47,317 bases of DNA from UBA12191 sp009937185 (lineage in GTDB: Bacteria > Planctomycetota > UBA8108 > UBA1146), in assembly GCA_938075155.1 (NCBI GenBank), contig CALJGL010000039.1, forward strand, positions 1 through 47,317, read 5' to 3'. The notes beneath the pieces were generated by a model. It ran no database searches and was not told the origin of the DNA. It saw only the letters and a list, made by a program, of their open reading frames with translations. The translations under genes and the position numbers were made by a program. Positions 33,661 through 41,934 of this stretch are shown piece by piece (the stretch's first letter is position 1; the number at the start of each line of letters is the position of its first letter).

Positions 33661-35859
33661 TTAGCGTCGTCCGCCACGATCTCCACCGCGTCCACGATCT
33701 CCACCACGACCACGATCTCCACCACGGTCAGATCCCTGACTCACGGCAGAAGGTTCAATTTTACCCTCATCGATCAAAACGGCTTTATGCGAAAGACGCA
33801 GACGACCTTGAGGATCACTCTCCAGAACCTTCACTCGAAGAGCATCTCCACGCTTGACGACAGAACTAACGTCGTCGACATATTCAGCAGAGAGTTCTGA
33901 AACGTGAACCAGACCTTCTTGCCCAGGTAGCACTTCGACGAAACAACCGAAATCTTTGATGGAAACGACCTTGCCGTCGTATATACGTCCCACTTCGACA
34001 TCTTGAGTCAACATCTCGATTTGTTCGCGAGCTGCGCTAGCACTCTCGTTGTCTTTACCCCAGATGGTGATGGTACCCGTGTCTTCGATTTCGATGGTAG
34101 CACCGGTGGATTCTTGAATCCCTTTGATAACCTTGCCTGAAGGGCCGATGACAATACCGATTTTTTCGGGATTGATGTTGATTCGCATTATCTTGGGAGC
34201 AAGAGGAGAAACCTCTTCTCTCGGACGATCCAACTTCTTCAACATTTCTCTCAGGATATGAATACGACCCTCTTTGGCTTGCTCAAGAGCACGACCCATG
34301 AGTTCTCGACTCAATCCGGAAATTTTCACGTCCATTTGAAGGGCAGTGATGCCTTTCTGAGTACCGGTAACTTTGAAATCCATGTCACCATGGTGATCTT
34401 CGCTACCCAAGATATCAGAGAGAACGAAATGGTTATCACCGTCCTCGATGAGGCCCATGGCGATTCCAGCCACGGGTCGCTTCAAAGGAACTCCTGCATC
34501 CATCAGCGCAAGGACGCCACCGCAAACACTCGCCATGGAGGACGATCCGTTTGATTCAGTAATGTCACTGACAACTCGAAGGGTGTAAGGGAAGTCGTCG
34601 TGATCAGGCAATACAGAGCGAATGGCTCTCTCAGCAAGCGCACCATGACCGATTTCGCGTCTTTTAGGACCACGGTTAGGCCATGATTCTCCCACACAAT
34701 ATGCTGGGAAATTGTAGTGCAACATGAAACGCTCACGCTTCTCATCAATGAGGCCGTCAATACGCTGCTCATCAAAAGAGGTTCCCAAAGTTGCAGTCAC
34801 GATCGCTTGAGTTTCACCACGCGTAAACACGGACGAACCATGAGTTCTTGGGAGAAAACTCAATTCTGTATCGATATTACGAATATCTTTGAGACCACGA
34901 CCATCAGAACGCTTTGACTCCTGAATGATCAGATCTCTTTCGACTTTCTTCTTTACGCCATTCAGGAATGAGCTGATCTCTTTAGGATCAGGACAATCCC
35001 CGGATGCGATCTTGTCTTCCGGGCAAAGTGATTCAATCACCTCTTTGCATACGACAGACATGGCACGGCTCTTCTCGTGCTTACCCGTAATCTTAATTGC
35101 TTCGCGCAATCGATCGTAAGCAAGGCCATGAACTTTACTCTTCATATCTTCATCGACCTCTGGAGCAACAAACTCCATCTTTGGCTTTCCTGCCAAAGAA
35201 ACCAGTTCGTCGATCATGTCGATCACAAGTCGGCATTCAGTGTGCGCCAACTCAAGTGCATCGATCATCACTGATTCATCGACTTCGAGTGCGCCCGCTT
35301 CAACCATGACGATGGCTTCACGAGTAGCAGCGACAACGAGGTCGATGTCACTTTGGTCACGCAATTCGTGATTTGGATTGACGACGAACTCACCATTTAC
35401 TCGTCCAATGCGGACAGACCCAATAGGGCCCTGAAATGGCAATTCAGAGATGGACAGTGCTGCAGAGGCACAAATCATCGCCAAGATGTCTGTATCGTTC
35501 TCTCGGTCAGCAGAAAGGACAGCCGTAGCAACGGACACGTCCTTAAGGAACCCATCTGGGAACAAAGGCCTGACAGGGCGATCAATCAATCTGGAGGTCA
35601 GGACTTCCTTTGTTGTTGGACGTCCTTCTCTTTTGAAAAATCCACCCGGAATTTTTCCAGCGGCATAATTGTTCTCTCGGTAATCGACAGTCAGTGGGAA
35701 AAAGTCGCCTCCATAACGAGGCTCTCCCCAAGTAACAGCACAGAAAACTGCGCAATCGCCCCAACGAACAATGGTCGAACCGGCAGCTTGCTTCGCGATG
35801 AGACCGGTTTCTATGCTGAGGGTTCTTCCCCCAACTTCTTTCGATACGATGTGTGTCAT
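33661..35859 (-). CDS. pnp: Polynucleotide phosphorylase (PNPase)
   Basis: A 3'-5' exoribonuclease using phosphate, also able to add tails. The 732-residue protein has two RNase PH-like cores (about 10-220 and 310-545). The second carries the active-site signature FTRGETQA and 'DITESNGSSSMASVCGG', and later 'GDMDFKVTGT'. A KH domain (about 550-610, VIGPSGKVIKGIQE) and an S1 domain (about 615-690, GRIYDGKVVSIKDFGCFVEVLPGQEGLVH) follow. The end is a repetitive Gly/Asp/Arg tail. The ATG at 35859 has AGGAGG four bases upstream, better placed than the in-frame TTG before it. Downstream of rpsO, the order conserved in many bacteria. Confidence 0.97.
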   Translation of the reverse strand: MTHIVSKEVGGRTLSIETGLIAKQAAGSTIVRWGDCAVFCAVTWGEPRYGGDFFPLTVDYRENNYAAGKIPGGFFKREGRPTTKEVLTSRLIDRPVRPLFPDGFLKDVSVATAVLSADRENDTDILAMICASAALSISELPFQGPIGSVRIGRVNGEFVVNPNHELRDQSDIDLVVAATREAIVMVEAGALEVDESVMIDALELAHTECRLVIDMIDELVSLAGKPKMEFVAPEVDEDMKSKVHGLAYDRLREAIKITGKHEKSRAMSVVCKEVIESLCPEDKIASGDCPDPKEISSFLNGVKKKVERDLIIQESKRSDGRGLKDIRNIDTELSFLPRTHGSSVFTRGETQAIVTATLGTSFDEQRIDGLIDEKRERFMLHYNFPAYCVGESWPNRGPKRREIGHGALAERAIRSVLPDHDDFPYTLRVVSDITESNGSSSMASVCGGVLALMDAGVPLKRPVAGIAMGLIEDGDNHFVLSDILGSEDHHGDMDFKVTGTQKGITALQMDVKISGLSRELMGRALEQAKEGRIHILREMLKKLDRPREEVSPLAPKIMRININPEKIGIVIGPSGKVIKGIQESTGATIEIEDTGTITIWGKDNESASAAREQIEMLTQDVEVGRIYDGKVVSIKDFGCFVEVLPGQEGLVHVSELSAEYVDDVSSVVKRGDALRVKVLESDPQGRLRLSHKAVLIDEGKIEPSAVSQGSDRGGDRGRGGDRGRGGDRGGRR
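33674..33727. repeat. Three 18-bp tandem repeats encoding the Arg/Gly tail of PNPase
   Basis: Units at 33674-33691, 33692-33709 and 33710-33727 share CCACGATCTCCACC and differ only in the last bases. On the minus strand they encode repeated GGDRGR-type hexapeptides at the end of PNPase. Confidence 0.9.
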
Positions 35860-35862
35860 CAA

Positions 35863-35885
35863 TCCTCCTGGTAGCCCTTGCTACC
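35863..35885 (-). promoter_or_regulatory. Hairpin abutting the pnp ribosome-binding site
   Basis: A perfect 6-bp stem GGTAGC/GCTACC (35880-35885 and 35870-35875) with 4-nt loop ends directly against the Shine-Dalgarno AGGAGGA (35863-35869). Its position suggests translational or turnover control of pnp. A seven-codon frame (MRRKKRR, 35881-35904) ends inside the 5' arm. Confidence 0.55.
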
Positions 35886-36063
35886 GACGCTTCTTGCGCC
35901 TCATTCTTTTATCACTACTTTTCTTTAACTCTTGTTCGGAGGAAACCCAGCCACGCACGATAAAACGTAACGAATATGCAGGCTGATTCTCAAACAACCC
36001 GTGAGGTTGGAGAATCATCTAGGTTTCCAGGTAGATCGTCGGGTGACGAAAAGGACAGTTATC

Positions 36064-36109
36064 ACTGGCTCGCCGAAACAGAAAACTTGACGAATCAGGT
36101 TTTGCCAGT
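36064..36109 (-). promoter_or_regulatory. Stem-loop between rpsO and pnp
   Basis: Arms ACTGGC (36104-36109 on the minus strand) and GCCAGT (36064-36069) are complementary, with an inner AAAAC/GTTTT pairing. It begins right after the rpsO stop. It has no T-tract, so a processing stem like the RNase III site between E. coli rpsO and pnp is a possible role. The remaining gap up to the pnp leader (35886-36063) shows no gene. Confidence 0.5.
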
Positions 36110-36110
36110 C

Positions 36111-36380
36111 CTAGCGACGCAATCCCAGAGCTTCGATCATACGCAGGTACTCATTACGGTCCGTGCGTTGAAGATACTTGAGAAGACGGGTTCGTTTTCC
36201 TACGAGGACAAGAAGACCGCGACGACTCGCATAGTCTTTCTTCATCGTACGAAGATGATCCGTAATGTTACGAATTCTCTCTGTAAGAATTGCAACTTGT
36301 ATCTGTGAAGAACCTCGGTCATTTTCCGAAGTCTTAAACTCTTGGATCAATTCGGACTTGCGTTCAGCTGTAATGCTCAT
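36111..36380 (-). CDS. rpsO: 30S ribosomal protein S15
   Basis: An 89-residue protein with the canonical S15 sequence plan. It has an N-terminal helix (ERKSELIQEFKTSENDRGSS), 'IQVAILTERIRNITDHLRTMKKDYASRRGLL' and the C-terminal 'KRTRLLKYLQRTDRNEYLRMIEALGLRR'. It binds 16S rRNA in the platform of the small subunit. Length is standard. ATG with AAGGT eleven bases upstream. It heads an rpsO-pnp unit. Confidence 0.98.
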   Translation of the reverse strand: MSITAERKSELIQEFKTSENDRGSSQIQVAILTERIRNITDHLRTMKKDYASRRGLLVLVGKRTRLLKYLQRTDRNEYLRMIEALGLRR

Positions 36381-36464
36381 CGATCGACAATACCTTGTCT
36401 CTAGTGGCCCTCACTGGTGTGGAAACACTCCAACAGCTCCAGCTTGAACCTTCCCAAGTACTGA

Positions 36465-36492
36465 ATGCTACAGGGAGGGCTCAGAAGGGCAA
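36465..36492 (-). promoter_or_regulatory. Candidate promoter for rpsO
   Basis: On the minus strand TTGCCC (36487-36492), 16-bp spacer, TAGCAT (36465-36470); predicted start near 36458, about 78 bases before rpsO. The -35 box overlaps one arm of the inverted repeat at 36485-36525. Confidence 0.25.
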
Positions 36493-36525
36493 GAAATTGC
36501 GGGTATTCTCTTCAGAATTGCCCTT
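36485..36525. repeat. Inverted repeat between ruvX and rpsO
   Basis: Perfect 8-bp arms AAGGGCAA (36485-36492) and TTGCCCTT (36518-36525) enclose a second small hairpin ATTCT-GAAG-AGAAT. It starts one base after the ruvX stop. There is no T-tract, so it may be a weak terminator of the ruvX unit or a stabilising 3' end. Confidence 0.5.
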
Positions 36526-36526
36526 T

Positions 36527-36964
36527 TCAGGCAGAATCCTGCTCATTTTCGGCCTCTAGTAATCCTGGAGGGTCTTCTGCAGGTGGAGTTCCAGCGTCCA
36601 AATAGGACTGGAGCAAGATAGCAGCAGCCTTTTCGTCGATGGCCGCGTGCCCCCCATACCCTTGAGCCTGACTGGTTGTTAAGCGTTCATCCCATAGAAA
36701 TACCGGAGCTGAAAGCTGATCTCTCAACCAGCGAACCAATTTCAGTGACCGTAATGCCATCGGCCCAAACGAACCGTCCATGTTTCTGGGACAACCCATA
36801 ATAATTCCTGAAACTTCATACTCTTCGTCCATCTCTTGAATCCAACGGAGGAGATCTTCTTTCTTGGGGACGACACCTCTGGGTGTCGCTAGAACGCCCA
36901 AAGCATCTCCGCGTGCGAGACCGATTCTTTTCTCTCCTGGATCAACACCCACCCAAACAGCCAT
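36527..36964 (-). CDS. ruvX: Putative pre-16S rRNA nuclease / Holliday junction resolvase-like protein (YqgF/RuvX)
   Basis: A 145-residue RNase H-fold protein with VGVDPGEKRIGLARGD (first catalytic Asp), 'GIIMGCPRNMDGS', 'LWDERLTT' (second acidic position) and 'AIDEKAAAILLQSYLD' (last Asp). The family removes the 5' leader of pre-16S rRNA in E. coli and is also annotated as a resolvase. Length is normal. The ATG follows the guanylyltransferase stop directly (TAAATG), with GGGAGG five bases upstream. Confidence 0.92.
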   Translation of the reverse strand: MAVWVGVDPGEKRIGLARGDALGVLATPRGVVPKKEDLLRWIQEMDEEYEVSGIIMGCPRNMDGSFGPMALRSLKLVRWLRDQLSAPVFLWDERLTTSQAQGYGGHAAIDEKAAAILLQSYLDAGTPPAEDPPGLLEAENEQDSA

Positions 36965-38167
36965 TTATACCTCCCGGGGTAATTCAGCATCAAGAATCAG
37001 GGACGCAGATTTCAATTCCCCGGATATCAGAGATGTTTCTGAACAAATAACGATGATGTCTTTCATGCGCGCAACTAAACCACCCGGCGGAAGTTCGAAG
37101 CTCAACGGCTCACCGGAACTATTGAAAACGATCGTCGAATGGCTGACTCGATGCGACAACTTATCATTGAACTGGCCCGATTGGATCTGAAGAGTTTCAC
37201 CCGATTTCCGGATGGCCAAATCGTCTAGGCCCAACACCACGACACGCTCCCGAACTGAATCTTCAACACGAAGACCTTCACTCTCAATGACGACAGGAGA
37301 ACCTGCAGGATATTGAGCGATCCCAGGCTGCTCTGAACATTGAATAGACAATCGCCCAGAGTTGAAGGATTTCCCATGGAGAGATCGAATCGTTGCCCAA
37401 TCACCCAGATCACTCCAGACATGATCCATCGTCCGAACCTTTAGGAAAGACTGGAAATCAGGATCAGAAATCAAAGCGTGATCAATCGACATCCCTGGAG
37501 CAGAGTCGTGACTCTTAAACCCTTTGTCGATCAATTGCTGGTGAAGAAACTGGGCTCCAAAAGCAAAGATTCCGCAATTTCTTAAGACACGGTGAGGTTC
37601 CGCTGGAGATTCAGATTCCAAAAAAGAAGATTTTTGATATTCCAAAAGCGAATCGATTTCTGCTTCATCGGGTTTCTCCACAAAATGAATCACATTTTCA
37701 GAATCGTCACTGACGATACATCCATACGAAGAATCTGGAGTAGCAGGAGTTCCATGTAGCCAGAAACGTGCCTGATCGGAAAGCAACTCCAGCATGGTTT
37801 GCTGTAATCCAGTCCGGAGAGCATCGCGGTTTCGGAAATGGTGATCGGCAGGAAGGGTCAAGATGACCGCCTCCGGATCGACTTTAAGAATAGTCTCAAC
37901 AGCCAAGATCAATGCAGGGAGAGTATCACGGCCGTGATCTTCACGAATCTTTTGGAAAGGTCCGGAGGTCGTGATCACATCGTCTGCCGCGACCAGATGT
38001 AATCGAGTAGGTGGAACGAGGGTCAATCCGCATTCGATAGATTCTTCAAGGGGAGATCGATCGCCGATGAGAACCAATTCGGGTTTACGCTGCCCGGCGC
38101 GACTCCAAGGCCAAAGCCTTCGTCCCGCACCACCGGCTAATATCACGACGTGAACCCGTTTATCCAT
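36965..38167 (-). CDS. manC: Mannose-1-phosphate guanylyltransferase (ManC-like)
   Basis: Makes GDP-mannose for surface polysaccharides. The 400-residue protein begins with the nucleotidyltransferase motif VVILAGGAGRRLWPWSR followed by KP. It keeps 'ILTLPADHHF', 'YGCIVSD', 'FVEKPDEAE', 'NCGIFAFGAQF', 'SIDHALIS' (usually SIDYAVME) and 'WSDLGDWATI'. C-terminal strands (VVIESEGLRVEDS..VVVLGLDDLAIRKSG) form the left-handed helix region. The bifunctional isomerase half found in some ManC proteins is absent. ATG at 38167, overlapping the DnaJ-gene stop by 8 bp. Confidence 0.85.
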   Translation of the reverse strand: MDKRVHVVILAGGAGRRLWPWSRAGQRKPELVLIGDRSPLEESIECGLTLVPPTRLHLVAADDVITTSGPFQKIREDHGRDTLPALILAVETILKVDPEAVILTLPADHHFRNRDALRTGLQQTMLELLSDQARFWLHGTPATPDSSYGCIVSDDSENVIHFVEKPDEAEIDSLLEYQKSSFLESESPAEPHRVLRNCGIFAFGAQFLHQQLIDKGFKSHDSAPGMSIDHALISDPDFQSFLKVRTMDHVWSDLGDWATIRSLHGKSFNSGRLSIQCSEQPGIAQYPAGSPVVIESEGLRVEDSVRERVVVLGLDDLAIRKSGETLQIQSGQFNDKLSHRVSHSTIVFNSSGEPLSFELPPGGLVARMKDIIVICSETSLISGELKSASLILDAELPREV

Positions 38168-38960
38168 CAAGGTATCCCGTCAATTGATCCCCTAGTTCTG
38201 TAAGCATCTTTGTCTTTGGCAGTATTCGAAATGCTTCCGAAAAATGTTTCCCGGCTTCCACCTTCATATCCATCTTCAGGTAACAAACAGCACGACGACG
38301 CGCCACTTCTCCACGCGTCTGTCGGTCTAAACCCAATTGTTCAGCTCTACGTAGATATTCCAATGCGACTCGAGGATCGGTCCCCGTTCCGACTTTCTTA
38401 AGGAGTAATCGACGAGCCTTATCACGGGCTTCGGGATAACAAGGCCGATTATTCTGACGACGAACCTCGGTTCTCAGCAAATCCTCATACCACTCCAGTG
38501 CAGAAGATTTTTGGCGACTTTCTTCAAGGTACTCACCGATCAAAAAACAAGAATCAACGAACTCGTCCGAAGTCAGATGCTTGTTTAAGAACAGTCTGGC
38601 CCCTGGGCCTAATTCATTCAAGCGGCTCATCGCTTCAGCGGTTCTCTGCTCAAGAAGCAGGAACAAGATAGAACGAGCTCTCGCAGCCGGACGATCACTC
38701 TCTGTCACATGAGGTGTTCTGCCCGGAAGATCCTCCGAGAACACGATGTTCCACATACGATCGTACACATCGCGGCGATCAGGATTGGAGAGCACTTCGT
38801 GAGCTTCGAGAAGCCTTCTCATTTCATCAGGATCTCTGGGAAACTCCGATTTATCGGGGTGCACTTCCATGAGACGTTTTCGGAAGGCCTGCTTTATGGC
38901 TTCACCGGAGCAACCTACCTTGACACCTAGAACAGTGTAGTAGTCCTGAAATTCAGACAT
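38160..38960 (-). CDS. DnaJ-domain protein with TPR-like C-terminus
   Basis: Residues 6-70 are a J domain (DYYTVLGVKVGCSGEAIKQAFRKR, HPDKSEFP with the HPD that stimulates DnaK, then VLSNPDRRDVYDRMW). Residues about 90-266 are helical with TPR-like repeats (SFLIGEYLEESRQKSSALEWYEDLL, ALEYLRRAEQLGLDRQ, YLKMDMKVEAGKHFSEAFRILP). No Gly/Phe, zinc-finger or DnaJ C-terminal domain, so it is a specialised type III J protein, probably recruiting DnaK to a bound client. It overlaps the dtd stop by 8 bp and the next gene by 8 bp. Confidence 0.88.
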   Translation of the reverse strand: MSEFQDYYTVLGVKVGCSGEAIKQAFRKRLMEVHPDKSEFPRDPDEMRRLLEAHEVLSNPDRRDVYDRMWNIVFSEDLPGRTPHVTESDRPAARARSILFLLLEQRTAEAMSRLNELGPGARLFLNKHLTSDEFVDSCFLIGEYLEESRQKSSALEWYEDLLRTEVRRQNNRPCYPEARDKARRLLLKKVGTGTDPRVALEYLRRAEQLGLDRQTRGEVARRRAVCYLKMDMKVEAGKHFSEAFRILPKTKMLTELGDQLTGYLDG

Positions 38961-39411
38961 CGGATCCGGTTTCTTTCTCGAGCCAAAAAGTCACGGGTCC
39001 ATCATTGACCAAATCGACTTTCATATCAGCACCAAAAACACCGGTCTCCACAACAACTCCAGATTCCTTCTTAAGGATTTCGACGAACTGATCAAATAAG
39101 CGAGAAGCGTCCTCAGGATCGAGGGAAGATTCAAAGGAAGGTCTTCGACCCTTGCGGCAATCGCCATACAAGGTGAACTGACTCACAGCCAATATCCCAC
39201 CCTGCACTTGCAAAACATCTTGGTTCATTAAACCTTGATCATCCGCAAAGATTCGTAGCCCACAGATTTTCCGAGCCATCCACACGAGATCGCGAGGATG
39301 ACTATCTTTTCCCAAGCCTACGAAGAGAAGAAGCCCACTTCGGATGGCCCCGACGACCTCTCCAGAAACTTCAACTTGAGCAGAAGAAACTCTTTGCACC
39401 AGAACTCGCAC
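38953..39411 (-). CDS. dtd: D-aminoacyl-tRNA deacylase (GTG start)
   Basis: Hydrolyses D-Tyr and other D-aminoacyl-tRNAs, and glycine mischarged on tRNA-Ala. The start is placed at a GTG (39409-39411) with a perfect GGAGG (39417-39421) five bases upstream. The protein then begins VRVLVQRVSSAQV, the usual family N-terminus, and is 152 residues, the normal length. A longer frame to 39480 has no ribosome-binding site. Signature motifs GGILAVSQFTLYGD and, near the end, NDGPVTFWLE (the Gly-Pro cross-subunit motif) are present. Cytoplasmic homodimer by family. Confidence 0.93.
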   Translation of the reverse strand: MRVLVQRVSSAQVEVSGEVVGAIRSGLLLFVGLGKDSHPRDLVWMARKICGLRIFADDQGLMNQDVLQVQGGILAVSQFTLYGDCRKGRRPSFESSLDPEDASRLFDQFVEILKKESGVVVETGVFGADMKVDLVNDGPVTFWLEKETGSDV

Positions 39412-39510
39412 CTGAGCCTCCAAGATTCGAAAACGGGGATCCAACGATTCCCATTTCTCCATCATATCAGCAGAGTGCATTTTCGGGAAATAAAGAGGGA
39501 AACTGGAGGG

Positions 39511-40350
39511 TTAAGCGGTGTAGAAATCGTGACAGAATTGTCCTTCGTCGGAATCGGAAACATCCACCGGACGGATTGAAATACACTTACCCGTTTGTTT
39601 CTCAACTTCTAAGAGAACACCACAAATATGAGCATTGTCCTCGGCCACAGTAAATGAGGCATGCATCGAAGTCAGAAGTTTATGCAATACAGGGGTGGCA
39701 TTCCTACCGATAACTCCATCATAGGGGCCGGTCATTCCCATATCCGAAATGTAACCCGTTCCTCCAGGAAGAACACGGGCATCCGCCGTTTGCACATGAG
39801 TATGAGTTCCAACGACAGCCGAGACACGTCCGTCGAGATGCCAGCCGGCTGCCTGCTTCTCACTTGTCGCCTCACCATGGAATTCAACTATTTTGATTTT
39901 CACGTCTTCGTCGACGCTCTCCAACCAACGATCGACAGCCGCGTAAGGACAATCGACAGAATCCATAAAGACACGTCCAAGCACGATGATGTATGCGACT
40001 TTTAATCCAGGAGCGAACTCAACGATATAGCTTCCTGCTCCGATGGCAGCACTCGGATAATTGTAGGGTCGAATGCAATCCTCATGTTGATCAAGAACGA
40101 TGAGGTTCTCTTTACGTTTCCAGGCGTGGTCGCCGAGAGACATCATATCAACACCTGCGGACTTGAGATCGTTATAGATCTTCTCTGTAATGCCCGAACC
40201 CGCTGCTGAGTTCTCTGCGTTAGCAATCACGCCGTCGAGTTTCCACTCGTCACGCAAACGGGGAAGACATTCACTCACGATCCGACGACCAGGTCGCCCG
40301 ACAATATCCCCTATGAGCAACAATCGTGCGACTTCATCACTATCTGGCAT
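39511..40350 (-). CDS. ymdB: YmdB-type metallophosphoesterase (TIGR00282 family)
   Basis: A 279-residue calcineurin-like phosphoesterase: LLIGDIVGRPGRR (metal Asp), 'VIANAENSAAGSGIT' (Asn and Glu), 'MSLGDHAWKRKE', 'EFHGEATSEK' and 'VVGTHTHVQTADARVLPGGTGYISDMGMTGPYD'. In Bacillus this enzyme affects biofilm and motility choices and hydrolyses 2',3'-cyclic nucleotides. It is often found next to rny, as here. The start at 40350 overlaps the rny stop by 11 bp; the longer frame would lie in rny. Confidence 0.9.
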   Translation of the reverse strand: MPDSDEVARLLLIGDIVGRPGRRIVSECLPRLRDEWKLDGVIANAENSAAGSGITEKIYNDLKSAGVDMMSLGDHAWKRKENLIVLDQHEDCIRPYNYPSAAIGAGSYIVEFAPGLKVAYIIVLGRVFMDSVDCPYAAVDRWLESVDEDVKIKIVEFHGEATSEKQAAGWHLDGRVSAVVGTHTHVQTADARVLPGGTGYISDMGMTGPYDGVIGRNATPVLHKLLTSMHASFTVAEDNAHICGVLLEVEKQTGKCISIRPVDVSDSDEGQFCHDFYTA

Positions 40351-41887
40351 ATTCGACGACCCTGGTTTCGCGAATGAGTGTAATTTTGATCTCACCAGGG
40401 TAGGTCAACTGATCTTCGACTTCTTTGGCGATGTCGTGTGCCAAGCGAGTCGCTTTTTTGTCACTCACCTTGTGAGCGTTGACGAAGACTCGGACTTCTC
40501 GTCCCGCTTGAATAGCCTGAGCATTGGAAACTCCAGAGAAAGAATTCACGAGACCTTCAAGCTTCTCAAGTCTTTCAATGTAGCGATCAAGCGATTCACC
40601 ACGTGCCCCCGGACGACTACCGCTAATGGAGTCCGCAGCCTGAGTCAGAACAGCATAAATGCTCTCCTGAGGAACATCGTTATGGTGACTCGCAGCGGAA
40701 TTCACCACCTCAGGAGCTTCGTCATAACGCTTCAGGATTGTGGCACCGATTTCTGGGTGTCCACCTTCGAACTGGTGATCCACGGCTTTACCGAGATCGT
40801 GGAACAATCCACAACGCTTCGCTAAGGACTGATCAAGACCGAACTCAGCGGCTAACATTCCGCAGATGTTGGCCACTTCTACAGAATGAGCCAGAACATT
40901 TTGACTGTAAGAGGTTCTGTACTTCAATCTTCCGAGAAGTGTCACCAGCTTCGGATGGATACCTGGAATATCAAGATCGTAGGAAACCTGAACTCCAGAT
41001 TTCTGAATCTCTTCATTGAGGGACTTCTTCGTCTCTCCCACTATTTCTTCAATACGACTGGGATGGATTCGACCGTCCTGCAACAATTTGCTGAGAGCGC
41101 GAGAACCCATCTCTCGTCGAATAGGATCGAAACAAGAGAGAGTGATCACCCCAGGGCTGTCATCGACAATGACATCGACACCCGTAGCTTTTTCAAAAGC
41201 ACGGATGTTTCGACCTTCTCTACCGATGATACGACCCTTCATATCATCAGAAGCGATCTCAACACTGGTCACAGTGGACTCTTGACAATAAGTCGCTGAG
41301 ATTCGCTGAAGAGTGGAAGCCAGGATACTCTTACATTTGGTATCTGCAGAATCCTTCACTCTTTCAACCATGCGCTGAATCATTTGATCACCTTCGTGAT
41401 CAACTTCTTGCTTCATGCTATCCAGAAGTGTTGTCCGGGCTTCATCGCGAGACATATTTGCAGCACGCTCAAGATTTTCTCGCTGTTGGTCAACGAGGTC
41501 TTCAATCTCGTTTTCCTTCGTCGAGATTCGGCTTTTACGCTGATCTAGGTCCCCCTCGAGTGACTCGAGGTTTTGCTCTTTTTTGGAGAGAAGATCCATT
41601 CGCCGATCGAGACTATCTTCACGCTTACGAAGATCTCTCTCAGCCTGCTTGATCTCTTTACGGCCCTCACGGACTTCCCGCTGCACGTCTTCACGTTGCT
41701 GCTGGGCCCAGTCCTGAGATTCCGTACGGCTTTCGGAACGGATTCGCTCCGCGTCTGACCGTGCCTCAGAAAGGACTTTTTCCTTCTCTAATTTAGCTTT
41801 GGCAGATTGTTTCGTCACAATTGCGTAACTGATGGCGAACCCACCTACGATCAGTAGGGGTCCAATCAATTTTTCTAATTCTCCCAA
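40340..41887 (-). CDS. rny: Ribonuclease Y (TTG start)
   Basis: A membrane-anchored endoribonuclease that initiates mRNA decay. The start is placed at TTG (41885-41887), four bases after AGGAGG (41891-41896). The longer frame to 41920 would also start with TTG but lacks a ribosome-binding site. The 515-residue protein has an N-terminal membrane helix (about 7-24) and a long coiled coil (about 30-180). A KH domain follows with GRIIGREGRN (218-227), then an HD domain with HSVEVA (about 334-339) and FHDLGKA (362-368), and the C-terminal family block. Co-transcribed with ymdB. Confidence 0.95.
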   Translation of the reverse strand: MGELEKLIGPLLIVGGFAISYAIVTKQSAKAKLEKEKVLSEARSDAERIRSESRTESQDWAQQQREDVQREVREGRKEIKQAERDLRKREDSLDRRMDLLSKKEQNLESLEGDLDQRKSRISTKENEIEDLVDQQRENLERAANMSRDEARTTLLDSMKQEVDHEGDQMIQRMVERVKDSADTKCKSILASTLQRISATYCQESTVTSVEIASDDMKGRIIGREGRNIRAFEKATGVDVIVDDSPGVITLSCFDPIRREMGSRALSKLLQDGRIHPSRIEEIVGETKKSLNEEIQKSGVQVSYDLDIPGIHPKLVTLLGRLKYRTSYSQNVLAHSVEVANICGMLAAEFGLDQSLAKRCGLFHDLGKAVDHQFEGGHPEIGATILKRYDEAPEVVNSAASHHNDVPQESIYAVLTQAADSISGSRPGARGESLDRYIERLEKLEGLVNSFSGVSNAQAIQAGREVRVFVNAHKVSDKKATRLAHDIAKEVEDQLTYPGEIKITLIRETRVVEYAR

Positions 41888-41890
41888 GAT

Positions 41891-41912
41891 TCCTCCTGCA
41901 GAAGGTCTGCAG
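41891..41912 (-). promoter_or_regulatory. Hairpin overlapping the rny ribosome-binding site
   Basis: CTGCAG (41907-41912) and CTGCAG (41896-41901) pair with a 5-nt loop. The 3' arm shares its last bases with the Shine-Dalgarno AGGAGGA (41891-41897). The arrangement resembles that before pnp. Confidence 0.5.
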
Positions 41913-41934
41913 AAACACAAATGAATCTAAGAGA

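Noticed and set aside
39412..39480. N-terminal extension of the D-aminoacyl-tRNA deacylase
   Set aside because: The GTG at 39411 has a perfect Shine-Dalgarno and gives the normal family N-terminus and length; the longer start has none.
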